Shown here in pieces: positions 49,379-61,700 of a stretch of 64,000 nt of DNA. Source of the DNA: Prorocentrum cordatum (lineage: Eukaryota > Sar > Dinophyceae > Prorocentrales > Prorocentraceae); NCBI GenBank assembly GCA_963575745.1, contig CAUYUJ010003059.1, positions 1 to 64,000 on the forward strand, in the 5' to 3' direction. A model generated the notes under the pieces. That model saw only the letters and a program-made list of their open reading frames with translations, did no database searches and was not told the origin of the DNA. Made by a program: the position numbers and the translations under genes. Within the stretch, counting starts at the first letter, position 1. Every line of letters starts with the position of its first letter.

Positions 49379-50438
49379 TGAGATCCCCCCGAGGAGTAGC
49401 TACGAGAGGTGCTGCATGATACCACCTTTTTGCGCTGGCACGGCGACGGAACTTGCCACAGGCATCTGGATATGCTAACTCCGAGCCAGAACTCTGATGA
49501 TTTGCGATGCCAATCGGGTTAATGGAAAACGCGAAAAAAATACATCTAGTGGACCCTCTCGGGCGCCCATGCACACTCACTCGGATAAGGCCTACGTCCG
49601 CGTCTGCAAGCGCACCGCCGGCCAGATAGCACTGAACATAAACCCAGGCACGTGCGCATTTCGGTAGCCACCCCCCACATCAGCCACGACGTAGGCACGC
49701 CCGCGATAGTTCCAGCCGACGGCGCGTGCTAATGATTCTCCTCATTCCCCTCCCAACTCTCGTGCTCCTCGTCCTGAGTGCAACGCTTGGGGGGGCCAGC
49801 TCAGGGTGAGAAACATAGCTGGGGACCAGATAGCAAAACCTCACGCTCCTGGGCGGGGTGGGCTTTCAGGCCCCGGTCGGCGAGTCGGAAAGGAATGGGC
49901 GATTGGGGTCGATAAGCTACCCCTCCGATTCTGGTTACTCCACCCACCGCTGCCCCAAACGTCCTCTCGTCGAGTTTCGCCCCTTTCTCTCTCCCCCATA
50001 TGCATGCCCTTCGCTACGTCAACCCAGAGGCACCGACACCGCTACTCCCCGGGCCTCTCCCGGGGTGCGGCGTTCTGAACAGAATGTCGAGGAGGACCCA
50101 ACCATGGCAACGAAAGCTTTCCAGGACGAGCAGCGGCATCCGTACACTTGTTTTTCCTCTGACTCGCGGGGCGCCCCAGAGACAGGGGGGCAGCGGCAAA
50201 GGCGAAGGGCCGTCGAGCCCACCTGTGGCTTTATCATCCGCGACAACGCCCATGACCAGCCCCGCTCCCTGCCCCCATCCCCTTTTCCCCTGGTCGCGTC
50301 ACGATCCGTGCTCGCGCCGTCTGGGAACTCGTCACAGTTGCGCACTATGCCTCCACATTTGGAACATGCGCAGCCAACCCGACGCGCCCCCCCCCATCAT
50401 CCCTGCCAAAAAATAATACAAAGTGTACCTTAATACAT
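49379..50438. other. Stretch without recognised features, copy 2
   Basis: Identical to 21921-22980. Confidence 0.4.
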
Positions 50439-50442
50439 GTTC

Positions 50443-50723
50443 GTGAGGCCCGCGGGCATGTTGTATCGTTTTTGACAGGGACGGCGGGGCGTCAGCAGAT
50501 CGCCTGCTGTACGCAGGGCATCTATCCCTAACAAAAAAACCGTCGGAAGTGCACTTCGCGGCAAAATCTGGATCGTGCGCGGCCATCCCGCGATGACTGT
50601 CAAGTGGTTTTGACACGGACGGCGGGGGGGACGGCGTATGGCCTGCTGTGCGCAGGCCCACCACACACAATGATGGGCATTGCTTTTCGACACGGATGGT
50701 AGTGGCCAACACGTTTCCCGATG
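50443..50723. repeat. TTTTGACACGGACGG repeats, copy 2
   Basis: Identical counterpart of 22985-23265. Confidence 0.6.
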
Positions 50724-50752
50724 TGCGCTGTCACGTGCGCAAGCGCACCTGA

Positions 50753-50923
50753 CACAGTCTGCACGTGCCCCGAACGTGGCGCACCTGGCGCGGCTGGAAT
50801 ATGCGGCACACCTGGCGCACGCGGGGCACGTGGCGCACCCGGCGCACCAGGCGTGCTTGGCACGTTCGGGCCCCAAGGGTGCCTGGCGCGCATGGCACGC
50901 CTGGCACGCGTGGCGCACCCCGC
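50753..50923. repeat. TGGCGCACC 9-bp minisatellite, copy 2
   Basis: Identical counterpart of 23295-23465. Confidence 0.75.
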
Positions 50924-51132
50924 CCCAGCGTCGCGCACACGGGGTCGGTTTTTGGTGCCCAGTAGCTGCCCATCCAAAGACGACCGCTGCACACGCTGAG
51001 GCTCGGGTGTTGCTTACGTGTTGGGAAGGAAGTGAGAGCGAGCTAGACGGCTTGCTATCTAGGGAGTGTTTTGCCCCTCCCCCACACCCCGCCCCCTGGG
51101 CCTGGGACGGGGGACGGCGGAGGGGTTAGGGC

Positions 51133-51308
51133 GCCCAAGATGGCCCAAGATGTCTCCAAAAGGGTCTCAGCAAGCCCACGATGGCCTCCAAGATGGTTCC
51201 AGATTCCTCAAGATGGCTCAAAATAACCCCTGACAAACACCCAAAGAGGTCTTATGACGGCCCCAAGACGGTTTCAAGTGCCCTCTGAACCCTCCAAGAG
51301 GGAGAACG
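51133..51308. repeat. CCAAGATGGC spacer, second occurrence in unit, copy 2
   Basis: Identical counterpart of 23675-23850. Confidence 0.7.
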
Positions 51309-51497
51309 GCCGCGGATGCGTTCGCTCCTGCATTGCCTCCGCCTGCTGGCACGGCGGAAAATCCCCTTCAAGTCGGGATGGGGGGGCGAAGCGCATCGCA
51401 ACGGCAAGGCAGGCTCATAGTGTGACTCCATATTCAAATTATGTAAACATAAGAGAGAACGCGTTTCACGGGCGCTCGCCTTGGGAACATTCGGCGG

Positions 51498-51858
51498 CGC
51501 GTTTCGAACCGGGGGGTGGGCCCCCCTCCCAACACTCGGCGCCGTCGATCAAAACAGGGGGGGCCCCCCTCTCCCCAAACCCCCCCCTCCCGAACCCCCC
51601 CCCCTCCCAAAGGGGGGAGGGGAGTTTGAAACCACCACCCCAAGCGCCAGCGCCGGCAGCCGCCAGCAGCGCCGACGGCGGGGACGCAGCGACGATGAGC
51701 AGAGGCAGCCCACGTGGGGGGGGGGGGGTGCGTTTCAAACCCCTCCCCCTCAGGCGCCGGGGGGAGGGGGATTTCAGGCCCACCCGCCCCCCTGGCGCCG
51801 ACGCGCTGGCGGCGGCCAGCAGCGCCGGTGCTTGCGCCGGCGACGGCGAGGACGCAGC
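51498..51858. repeat. Homopolymer G/C runs and GACGCAGCGACGAT duplication, copy 2
   Basis: Identical counterpart of 24040-24400. Confidence 0.7.
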
Positions 51859-51862
51859 GACG

Positions 51863-52509
51863 ATAACCACCACTACCACCACCACCACCACTACCACCAC
51901 CACCACCACCACCACCGCCTCAACCCACCGCCACCACCACCAACCCACCACACAACCACCACCACCACCACAGCCACCACCACCACCACCACCACCACAA
52001 CCCACCACCACAAAACTCCACCACAACCACCACCACCACCACCACAACTCACCATCACCACTACCACCACTACCACCACTAAAACCCACCATCACTACCA
52101 CCACCACCACCACCACCAACACCACCACCACAACCACCACTACAGTCTACCACGCCACCACCACCACCACCACAACCACCACCACTGCCAGCAGCACAAC
52201 CCACCACCACCGCACCACCACTACCACCACCGCCACCACCACCACCACCAGCAGCACCACCTCAACAAACCACCGCCACCACCACAACCCACCACCACCA
52301 CCCCCACCACCACCACAAACACCCACCACACCACCACCAAACCACCACCACCACCACAACCCACCACCACCACCACCACAAACCACCACCACACCACCAC
52401 CACACCACCACCACCACAACAAACCACCACACCACCACCACCACAACCACCACCGCCACCACCACCACCGCCACCACCACCACCACAAACCACCACCTCC
52501 ACCATCACC
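51863..52509. repeat. (CAC)n microsatellite, copy 2
   Basis: Same tract, 9 bases shorter than copy 1 near its end. Confidence 0.93.
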
Positions 52510-52888
52510 ACCGTCGTCCTCGTCGACGCTCCCCGCCGCCGCCGCCCGCCGCCGCAGGCGCCGGCGCCGGCCCAGAAAAGGAAATGGTCATCCCCGCCGC
52601 CGCCGCCGGCCGAGGAGAGGGAGAGAGGAGCAGGAGGGGAGGGGGGGAGGTTCGAACTCCCCCCCCCCTCCGTCACGGGAGGGGGGGGGACTCGAACCCC
52701 TCCCCACCCCTCTCCATCCAGGGGGGGGGAGTCCGGTTCCAACCCCCCCCCTCCAAGCGACCACAGAACGCGCTCTTTCAAACATAACAAGACCTGCTCA
52801 GCTGCACGTCCATCGACGCAGGAGGCGGGGGGGGGTCTTGTCCCGCCGAGAGAGCAGCCGTCGGCCGTTCCTCTGGCGCAACGGGCGT

Positions 52889-53490
52889 CTCCTGCAGGTC
52901 GCCAAGAAGGTAGTCTCCGAGGGCTCCGAGACGCCACGAGATCGCTCCAAGAAGCCCAGGGTTGCCCCAAGACCACTCAAGAAGCCGCCCAGACGCCCCG
53001 AAAAGCCTCCCGAAGCACTCCCAAGAAGGTCCCAAGAAGTAAAACCCATCGATGTTCATTGCATGTCTCTCTGATTTCCTCGTTCTCGCACGGTCAGCGT
53101 CTCGACGCTCCGAGACTGGCCACGACGCCCACAACCTCGCCCCAAGACGGCCAAAGAGGCGTCCGAGAAAGCCCCGACACGGCCCAACCGGGCGCCAAGA
53201 CGGCCCAAGAGGCCTCCAAGACGGCCTAAAGAGCCCCAGGACGGACCCGAGGAACCCGAACGGAAATTTTGACTCTTCGGCCCCAAGAGGCGCCCAGGAA
53301 GCCCCAAGATGCCTCTAAGAGCTCCCCAAGAGGCCCCAAGAGGCCCGCAAGAGGCCCCCAAGATGCCCCACCCCAAGAGAGCCCAGGAGGCCCCCCGGAG
53401 GCCCCACGAGGCCCTCAAAAGACCCCACGAGACCCCCAAACGGTCCCCAACAGGCCCCAAGAGGCCACAAACGCCTGCGATGGTACAGTA
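52889..53490. repeat. CCAAGAGGCC spacer, copy 2 (no poly-A)
   Basis: Uninterrupted version of the spacer at 25440-26200. Confidence 0.85.
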
Positions 53491-53534
53491 CGGGCCGGCG
53501 GAATGAGCGAATCGATGGAACAAACGGAGGCACG

Positions 53535-53700
53535 TGCCGTCGCCGCCGTCCGTCGCCGCTGCTTCTGGGCCTGTGTGTCGGTCGCCGCGCTCGTCGTCGC
53601 CGCCCGTCGCCGCCGTCCGTCGCCGCTCCGTTGCGCCCGGGTGTCGGTCGACAGGCTTGTTGTCACCGTCGCCGCATCTTCGCCGCCCGTCGCCGCCCGT
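53535..53700. repeat. GTCGCCGCC-rich dispersed repeat B, copy 2
   Basis: Counterpart of 26236-26400; it ends in CGTTACAAAG where copy 1 has CGTCACACAG. Confidence 0.8.
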
Positions 53701-53885
53701 TACAAAGATGAGCACGCTAGCTAGACTCATGTTGCACCACATCGATTGCACCACACATATTACATCACATAGATTGCACAACTTAGTGCACGCCACGCAT
53801 GTTGCAACACAAAGCTACACCACGTGTTCCACCACGTAGATTGCACCACAAAGCTCACACCACATACACAGCACCACCTCAATTC
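53701..53885. repeat. TTGCACCACATAGA satellite, second block, copy 2
   Basis: Counterpart of 26400-26585 with a few substitutions and a missing T. Confidence 0.85.
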
Positions 53886-53943
53886 TCCTTTCTAAAGGAA
53901 TAATAATTCTACCCCCTCCCCCCCCCGGACGTATCGGTTCCCC

Positions 53944-54113
53944 CTGGGATGGTACGATGTTATGTATGTGTATATATAGGTTCATATATATATATATATA
54001 TATGCACATACATACATATACATATACATATGCATATGCCTATACATATACATATACATGTATACACACATATACATATACATATACGTATACATGTACA
54101 TCTACATATATAC

Positions 54114-54168
<55 letters not shown>

Positions 54169-54173
54169 AATAA

Positions 54174-54244
<71 letters not shown>

Positions 54245-54329
54245 AACATATACATCTAGATCTACATATATATATATATATGTATTATGCACATTCTTCC
54301 GTCCTAACTATAAAATCATACCATCCCAG
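53944..54329. repeat. (TATACA)n tract flanked by inverted repeats, copy 2
   Basis: Same arrangement with a differently interrupted core; inverted flanks are at 53944-53960 and 54313-54329. Confidence 0.75.
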
Positions 54330-54379
54330 CCAAGCCGGGTTCCCCCCCCTGCGGTTCCCGTCTAAAAAAACACTATGCG

Positions 54380-54859
54380 GTGACATGTCTTGTTCTAACA
54401 TAACACTTGTTCACGAATCCCTTGCAAAAAATGGGACGAAGTGCACACGCGCGCGTCGTCGCGCGCGCATGCCGAAATCCTTCAAAAACCGTCGGTGCCG
54501 GAAGGATTTCGCAATCGAGTTTCCAACACTGATTTGCTAAAAAAGCTTACGCGCGAGCTCTTGCGAAATCTGAGGAAAAACCATAGGTTTTTCAAGATTT
54601 TCACAACATGCTACCAAACGGGCGTCGCGCGCGCGCATGTCGAAATCTGTCGAACGCCCTTGCGCGTGTGCCGTCGCGAGAATCCTCTGCAAAAAATCAG
54701 ACGAAGTGCAGACGCGCGCGTCGTCGCGCGCGTACGCCGAAATCCTTCAAAACCCATCGGTTTCGGAAGGATTTCAAAATCGTGCGTCCAAAAAACCTAC
54801 AAAAACACAAGGTTTCGCAACACGGATTTTCAACAAAAGCGTGCGCGCGCGCTCTTGCG
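54380..54859. repeat. CGCG-rich interspersed repeats, copy 2
   Basis: Counterpart of 27126-27618 with several substitutions and small indels; this junction region is less conserved than the unit interior. Confidence 0.7.
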
Positions 54860-55589
54860 GCGTCGTCGTCGTCGTCGTCGCCGTCCTCCCTCCTCCCGCG
54901 TCGTCGTCGTCGTCGCCTACGTCGTCCTCTGTCTTTCCTCGTGTTTGTCGTCGTCGTCCTCTTTGGCGTCGTGGTCGTTTCCGTCGTCGTTGTCGCCGTT
55001 GTCGTCCTTCCTCCTCCTCCCTCGTCGTCGTCGTCGTCCGTCGTCGGCGTTTCGTCGTCGTCCCTTGTATTTCGTGGCCGTCGTCGTCGTCGTTGTCGTC
55101 GTCGTCGTTTTCTCTCCTCCCTCGTCGTTGTCGTCGTCGGCGTCGCCGTCCTTCCTCCTTCTTCGTCGTTCGCGTCGTCGCCGTCCTCCCTCCTCCCTCG
55201 TCGTTGTCGTCGTTGTCGCCGTCGTCGTCCTCCCTCCTCCCTCGTCGTCGTCTTCGTTGGCGACGTCGTCGTCGTCTTCGTCGTCGTCGTCGGCGTCGGC
55301 GCCGTCGTCGTCCTCGTCGTCGACGTCGGCGTCGTCGTCGTCGCCGCCGTCGTCGTCGACGTCGTCGGCGTCGTTGACGTCGTCGTCGTGGTCGTCGGTG
55401 TCGTTGTTGTCGTCGTCGGCGTCGTCATCGAAGTCGTCGTTGTCATCGTCGTCGTCGTCGGCGTCGGCGTCGTCGTCGTCGTCGTCGTCGGCGTCGTCGA
55501 AGTCGTTGGAGACGTCGTCGGTGTCGTCGTACTCGTTGTCGGCGTCGTTGTCGTCGTTGTCGCTGTCGTCGTCGGCGTCGCTATCGTTG
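54860..55589. repeat. (GTC)n imperfect microsatellite, copy 3
   Basis: Same tract. In this copy a minus-strand frame stays open for 273 codons (54917-55738), with a long Asp-rich stretch. The corresponding frame is broken in copies 1 and 2, so a coding role is not supported. Confidence 0.9.
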
Positions 55590-55729
55590 CCAAGTGCCAT
55601 TTGGTACCCACCGTCACGGTCTGAAGAGATTTTGCAAACCAAGTTGCGGGTGGGTGGGTGGGATGTTTGCGCGAGCAGTGGAGTGGACAACTCACTGCGA
55701 ACAGAAATTAGTTGCACCACGTAGACTGC

Positions 55730-56277
55730 ACCAAGCAATTCTGCTAGAAAACACTGCTAGAAGTTGCAAGTGTTCCCGTTTCCTGACCCTCTCGGCTTAA
55801 GATTGTTCCAAGAGGGCGTTTAAAGGGAACCAAATTAGCCCAAGGAGGGGCGCACCAGACAAACAGACTGCTCAGGACGGGCCTGGGCAAGCGCCTCAAG
55901 ACGGGCCAAGACGGGCTAAGGACGGCACACGAGAGCCCCTGCATGGCCCGAGAAAGCAGGACAGCACACGAGAACCCCTGCATGGCCCAAGAAAGCCCCA
56001 AGAGGCCGCCAATGCAGCCTCAAGGGAACCCCACACGACCGAGAGGGGCCAAAGACAGCCTCGAAGCTGCCCAAAGCAGCCCCACGACAGCCCAAAGACG
56101 GTCCGAAAGGAGCACAAGACAGCCCCAAGATGGCCTGGATAGGCATCCTCACCCCCCGCCGACTTGGGCCAGAGAGCCACCCCGGACTCCTCTGGTCCCG
56201 CACCAGACCCCCACCGAACCCCCACCAAACCCCGCTCTGAACCCCGCTCCAGGCCCCGCCCCGGGCACCGCTCCGGA
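55730..56277. repeat. CCAAGAC/CCCAAGA-rich spacer, copy 3
   Basis: Counterpart of 28490-29041 with a handful of substitutions. Confidence 0.8.
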
Positions 56278-56971
56278 TCCCAGCGGATCCCGGCGGGCCA
56301 CATCGGAGCCCAGCGGGCCCCAGCGGGCCCCAGCGATCCCCCGCGGACCGAAGCGGACCGCAGCGGACCCCAGCGGACCGCAGCGGACCGCAGCGGACCC
56401 TGGCGGACCCCAGCGGACCCTAGCAGACCCTAGCGGACCCCAACGAACACTAGTGGACCCCAGCGGACCGCAGCAGACCGCAGCGGCCCGCAGTGGACCG
56501 CAGCGAACCACAGCGGACCGCAGCGGACCGCAGCGGACCGCAGCGGGCCGCAGAGGACCCCAGCGAACCCCAGCGGACCGTGGCGGACCCTAGCGGACCC
56601 CAGCGGACCGCAGCGGACACTGGCCGACACTGGCGAATCCAAGCAAACCCGAACGGACACTAGCGGACCCCAGCGTACCCTAGCGGACCCTAGCGGTCCC
56701 CAGCGAACCCTAGCAAACCCCAGCGAACCCCAGCGAACCCCAACAGACCCCAGCGGACCCCAGCGGACCCCAGCGGACCCTAGCGGACCCTAGCGGACCC
56801 CAGCGGACTCTAGCGGACCTTAGTGGACCCTGGCGGACCGCAGCGGACCCTAGCGGACCCCAGCGGGCCCCAGCGAACCCTGGCGGAGACTGGCGGACCC
56901 TAACGGACCCCAGCGGACCCCAGAGGACCGCAGCGGACCCAGGCAGACCCCAGCGGACCCCAAGGGGCCCC
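56278..56971. repeat. 10-bp minisatellite (AGCGGACCCC), copy 3
   Basis: Same array. Monomer variants match copy 1 where copy 2 differs (T at 56191 just upstream, A at 56446). Confidence 0.93.
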
Positions 56972-57282
56972 CAGAGGCCACGAACGCGCAGGCAGACGCC
57001 TGCGCTGGCACAGTACGGGCCGGCGGAATGAGCGAAGCGATGGAATGATCGGAGGCATGTGCCCGCAAACCCTACCCGCGCCCGACGCGCGCTGTACCCC
57101 TGCCAACGACCTGCTACATACACGTTGCTATGACACGTCGGAAGTTCTTCATCGAATCACAGAAGGGTGACAGCCGGAATGCCACGCAGTCCCTGGCAGG
57201 GGGGCGGCTCGCCCAGTCCGACGGATGCGCGGATCGCAGCGGCCTCTGCGGCCCGGTCTGTCGAAAGGATCAGGGCGCCTTC

Positions 57283-58977
57283 TCACGCGAGGCTTGCCAC
57301 TGCAAGTGAAGCCGCGGAGCGGCCGCCAGGCGCCCCCGCTGCCAGGGCCAAACGCTGCGCGCAAGCTTCCGAAGGGATGCTCACGTCCCCGTGGTCATCT
57401 TCTCCCAGTAGCCCTCCGACTGCCACCCCAGCTCGCCCCAAATGCTTCACATACAGATTCAGGTATAGGAGGCCGCTGTCCGTACGTCCACGAACGACTT
57501 TGAGCTCGACCTTGTCAAAGGCAACCCAGCCAGGAGTCTCGGCATCATGTTGAGCCACGGCGTAATGATACCCTCCAGCGCGCTTGTCCTCTGCCCAAGA
57601 CCCCGTCACATTCAACTCTTGGAAGTACATGTCCGCACAGTGTCCACCCAATCGGCGCGCATCGGCCTGCACACGAAGCCAAGCGTTCTCCGCGACAGCT
57701 CCACGAGGGATACTTATCAGAACGTGCTTGCCCGCCTTCATCAGATCGAACCGCTCGCCATGGATATTCTGCAGATGGGGATCGCCGACTGCGGAAACTC
57801 CAGCACCTGCACCGCCCGCAACAGGTGGCGAAGTTGGCGATGGCGTCGCCTGGGCGGGCTCGCAAGCCTCAATGGAGTAGATCTGGGGGTTGTTTGGTGG
57901 TCGGTCACTTTGCGCATCGACGTGGCTCCATGTTGCACCATCAAGGGACGCTTCAATTGTCCAACTGGCAGGGCAATTGCTGGCACCACCGCAATCAAAA
58001 CGATATTCCACAGGAACAGTGTCCGAATGAAATGTGATGGTCACTACGCTTCGGCCGTTCCTCTGAGGGGACCAAACGCACCAATGGTGCCCCTGGGTGA
58101 ACGACTTAAATAATAGATCATCTCCGTACGACCAGCGGCATTCTGTGCAATCGACGGCAGAAGGCAGAATGCGCGTGGAAGAATTGTCGTAAATCGCAAA
58201 TCCGTACGGCCCATATCCGCCAAAACAATAATGCCCATCTGCGAGGCCGCCTGAACCGTAAGTCCCGCCTTTGGTCACCGTGAGCCTCCAATATCTCGCA
58301 GGAGAATTGCAAGCCGCTGGAGGTGGCGTCGGAGCTGTTGTCGGAACTGGCGTTGGAGCTGGCGTCGGAGCTGGCGTTGGGGACGGAGTGAAAGATGACG
58401 TCGCCGCGGTGCACGAACGAACCACGCCAACGCCGGAGCATTGGACTTGCAAACCCACGTCCCAGCCTGCGTTGCACCATCCACCATGATAGTCGAGATT
58501 TCCCCATGCGTTACATCCACGGGTGCAATGCGTGAGAGGCTCTCCCGGCTGGCAGTAGCCTATGGGCATGGCATCAACGCTAGACGGTAAGTGGGTCTGG
58601 GTCAGTCCGCCGCCTGAGAAACCCAGCATCTGACAGACCGTGGACGCCCCATAGCCACTATCCCAAAAACAATGCCCGCAAATGGGGTACCAAGTGTTTG
58701 AATAAAGGATCCACGGATGGAACGGAACGCCAGCAGACACCGAACTTAGAACTGTGCCATCAGAATCAGCAGCCATTACGTCTCCGTCGGAGCACGCCGC
58801 AGCCGCAGCCTGACGCCATCCGTGGTTGGCCGTGCTGTTCATCTGCGCCGTCAAGGCACGTCGCCATCCGTACTTGGCCGTGCTGTTCATCTGCGCTGTC
58901 AGGGCGGTCGCGGTGGGCATGCTGTAGACCAAGAGCGCAAGGCACACGGCGCGGGGTGCCTGCCAGACCGCAGCCAT
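57283..58977 (-). CDS. Secreted multidomain protein: SRCR-like, discoidin-like, GDPHL/VWD-like (564 aa), copy 3
   Basis: Intact full-length copy of the gene at 30047-31741. The frame is also open upstream to an ATG at 59310. It has a few amino-acid changes: Pro to Arg in the signal region, Asn to Tyr before the VCQML motif, two in or next to the Pro/Thr linker, and Val to Leu near the C-terminus. There are also silent changes. The intact frame despite substitutions suggests the protein is maintained. Confidence 0.8.
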   Translation of the reverse strand: MAAVWQAPRAVCLALLVYSMPTATALTAQMNSTAKYGWRRALTAQMNSTANHGWRQAAAAACSDGDVMAADSDGTVLSSVSAGVPFHPWILYSNTWYPICGHCFWDSGYGASTVCQMLGFSGGGLTQTHLPSSVDAMPIGYCQPGEPLTHCTRGCNAWGNLDYHGGWCNAGWDVGLQVQCSGVGVVRSCTAATSSFTPSPTPAPTPAPTPVPTTAPTPPPAACNSPARYWRLTVTKGGTYGSGGLADGHYCFGGYGPYGFAIYDNSSTRILPSAVDCTECRWSYGDDLLFKSFTQGHHWCVWSPQRNGRSVVTITFHSDTVPVEYRFDCGGASNCPASWTIEASLDGATWSHVDAQSDRPPNNPQIYSIEACEPAQATPSPTSPPVAGGAGAGVSAVGDPHLQNIHGERFDLMKAGKHVLISIPRGAVAENAWLRVQADARRLGGHCADMYFQELNVTGSWAEDKRAGGYHYAVAQHDAETPGWVAFDKVELKVVRGRTDSGLLYLNLYVKHLGRAGVAVGGLLGEDDHGDVSIPSEACAQRLALAAGAPGGRSAASLAVASLA

Positions 58978-59329
58978 TCCAAGAAGTCGAGCGACAGGAG
59001 ACCAGTCGCGCAGCGGAAGACAAGAAAGCTGAGTGCAGTTTGCGGTGCCCTGGCTGGTGCCAAAACGCTTGTTGACCCAAGTTGCTGAGGAAACGCACCT
59101 CGACATTGATGACCAAAGCACTGAATCCACAATGCCAAATGCTGCCTGGTAGGGTTTCCGCGAGTCCTCTGCCCCCCCTCTGCACCTTACCACGCTCAGG
59201 CGCAGGCCCCCCCCATCCCTCCGGAGGATCCCTGGGTGGCCCGGCCCGACGCAGATGTGGCCCAACAAAGTCACAAAGCCACTCACAAAGATGGACCGAC
59301 TTCCCCACATTCACGAAATGTCAACCCAC

Positions 59330-60175
59330 AGCCCCTCAGGTGACTCGAAGAGGCGCCAATCAGCTTCCACGACACAAGAGAAAAGGATGAGAAGCCTTGA
59401 AGGAAGGCCACAGCCTTCCAAGTACCCACAAGAAATCGTCAAATCCCACCAGCCCTCTGCGCGTAGCTGGTTTAACGAACTCTTGTCTTCTCTCTTCCAA
59501 AATCCCTCCTTCCCTGCTCGGGGGAGAAGGTTACCCCTCCATACCCCCTCCCCTGGGCCCAGGAGGGGGAGGGGCGGAGAGTTAGAGCGTCCAAGATGGC
59601 CCAAGATGTCTCCAAGAGGGTCTCCGGGAGCCCACGATGGCCTCCAAGATGGCTCAAGATACCTCACGATGGCTCAAGATGCCTCAAGACGGTCCCAAGA
59701 CGGTTTCAAGTGCCTTCCGAGCCCTCCAAGGACCCCCCCAAGAGGTCAAAATGGCTCCCAAACTGAAGGAACATCCATGTGTTGTACCTTCTAGCCTTTC
59801 TGCTTCTGATGAGCTCTTGGGGCCTTACAACGGCCCCAAGACGGACCAAGAGAGCCCCAGGAGGAGCCAAAAAAGGCCCCAAGAGGGCCCCGAGAGCACC
59901 CAAGAGCCCCAAGGGCGCCCCAAGACGGTCCCAAGACACAATTGTTCAACCTCCGATGGGGGGGGACTGAATTTAGAGCCCCCCCCTCTTTTTGAACAGT
60001 GTGCCCAAAATTACCTCAAAAAAAAGCCTCCCAGACCCTCCAAAAGAGCTCCAACAGGGCCCCAAGAACCCCTAAACGAGCCCCAACAGGGTCCCAAGAG
60101 TGCCCCAAATGGCTCCGCGAGGACCCCAAGAGAGACCCAAGATGGCTCCAAAAGACCCCCGAAAAAAAACGAATA
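59330..60175. repeat. CCAAGATGGC-type spacer, copy 3
   Basis: Counterpart of 32100-32940 with small substitutions and single-base length changes in the A-runs near 60017 and 60165. Confidence 0.8.
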
Positions 60176-60179
60176 ACAA

Positions 60180-60200
60180 ATATTATATATCTATATATAA
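60180..60200. repeat. (TA)n microsatellite, copy 3 (contracted)
   Basis: Contracted version of the TA run; it accounts for the drop in offset from 27235 to 27215. Confidence 0.8.
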
Positions 60201-60286
60201 CAAAAAATCCCAGGCGGCTGTTACACTGCATGCTTCTACACTTCCCTGGTCAAGGCACCTCGCCTGGCGATATGTTTCTAGATGGG

Positions 60287-60305
60287 CTGGTGAGGATATT
60301 TTTTG
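60287..60305 (-). promoter_or_regulatory. GTATCCCCACCAG-type element, copy 3 of 5587
   Basis: Same element with one substitution (CTGGTGAGGATA on the plus strand), inside the C-run of the putative acceptor. Confidence 0.45.
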
Positions 60306-60535
60306 TATAGGGGGGGTCGCGGCCGCAAGCGAAGAGCGCAGGCGGCGAACAGGGTGTCCGGGCCGACGGGCAAGCCTAATTAGCTACTGGGCGCGACACA
60401 GGCCGGCCGGGCCAGCTCACAAGGCGGCACCTGCGCAGCAGGGCGGGGGCTGGCTGGCTGAACTGGAACGCCCAGGGAAGCTCGAGCAACGTGCAGCCCT
60501 AACAAAATGCCAGGGAATTCTGTGTTACGCGCTGG

Positions 60536-60555
60536 CTGGTGGGGATACTTTTTGG
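60536..60555 (-). promoter_or_regulatory. GTATCCCCACCAG-type element, copy 3 of 5836
   Basis: Identical to 5836-5855. Confidence 0.5.
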
Positions 60556-60599
60556 TCGGCGGCCGCGCGACAACGGTCTGGCGGCGAGAGGCAAAGTCC

Positions 60600-61700
60600 A
60601 GGGCGTGCGGCACGATGCAAAAACACCGCCGCCACGTCGGCAAGCCGGTTCGCACCTGCACAACAAGCGCAGTTGCACACGCACAATACAAAACGAAACG
60701 AATTCCAAGCGAACGCACATAGGCGCCGCAGTGTAAACCGAGGTGGACAAGCGGCAGAGTGTGCGAATCAGAAACAAAACCGAGGGCTGTACAAGCGTAG
60801 CAGGCTGAACCACACGGCGCCCAGACCTCAGTAATCCGCACCCCAGTGCCAGGTGGAGCCATGCGGCTGTGTCCAAGACGCAACTGCGATGCCGATCCCT
60901 GAAGCGAAGAGATCCGCAGGCGTGGAGCACCGCCGTCTACTGGTGAAGCGCCTGCGCAGCCTGCCAGGGGGGGTCCTGCTGCAGTGGAGGCAAGTGGGAG
61001 GCCGGTGGAGTGAGTCGCCTGCGGGGCGCCAGACTCCGAACGCCCGCGACGACGTCTGCAAGCCAAGCAGTTGTCGCGGATGAGGCGGCGCACTGGCCGG
61101 CAGCTGGTGGGAGCCTGGGTGCTGTCCTGCCGCGGAAGGCTGAACCACTCCGTGGCGACCCAACACCCGAGTGACCACTCCACAGGGCAAGGGGGGGACA
61201 AGCGACTGTGGGCCACGCAGCGCGTGCCGGCACGGCGCCAGGCCTCAGAGAGGGGGGGGGGGCCCGCAGGCGGGGACGCACCGCCTGCGGAGGAGTGAGG
61301 GGGGGGGCGGCACTGGTGGTAGTGCTGCCTCCTGCGGTGTCAAAGGTCGAGGCGCCTGGGGGAGCTGCACGGTGGAGGACACGTGGGCCAGGAGGCAAGC
61401 CACGCCCAGTCCGCCGATTGTCACTGTCCCCAAAACCCGAGACCCTACACACACACCACGAGGTCCTCCAGGGCCGAAGCACACTCCGCAGAGAGGGAGA
61501 GCCAGACCACGAAGCGCGGAACACGGGCGGCCCTGGGAGGGGGGGCAACCACCCCGACGTCTGATAGCACGTCTGGCAGGCCCCGAGGCCGAGGGCGGGG
61601 GACACCCGCCAGGCCCGACAGGGGAGAGGCGAGGAAAAGCACCGCCGCACCCCTCGGCCAGGCCCCGAATCCGAGGTCTAAGGGGCCATGGTCATATCCT
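60600..61700. other. GC-rich stretch with weak minus-strand ORFs, copy 3
   Basis: Counterpart of 33385-34487 with substitutions and a two-base shorter ACAC run near 61450. Confidence 0.5.

Larger units (their letters stand above)
27673..54911. repeat. 27.2-kb tandem unit, copy 2 (complete)
   Basis: This is the only unit whose two junctions both lie inside the window. Copy 3 follows at a constant offset of 27236 through the minisatellite and SRCR gene, 27215 after a shorter TA repeat, and 27213 in the 1.15-kb array. The unit boundary is arbitrary because the repeat is continuous; I placed it where position 1 of the window recurs. Confidence 0.95.
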
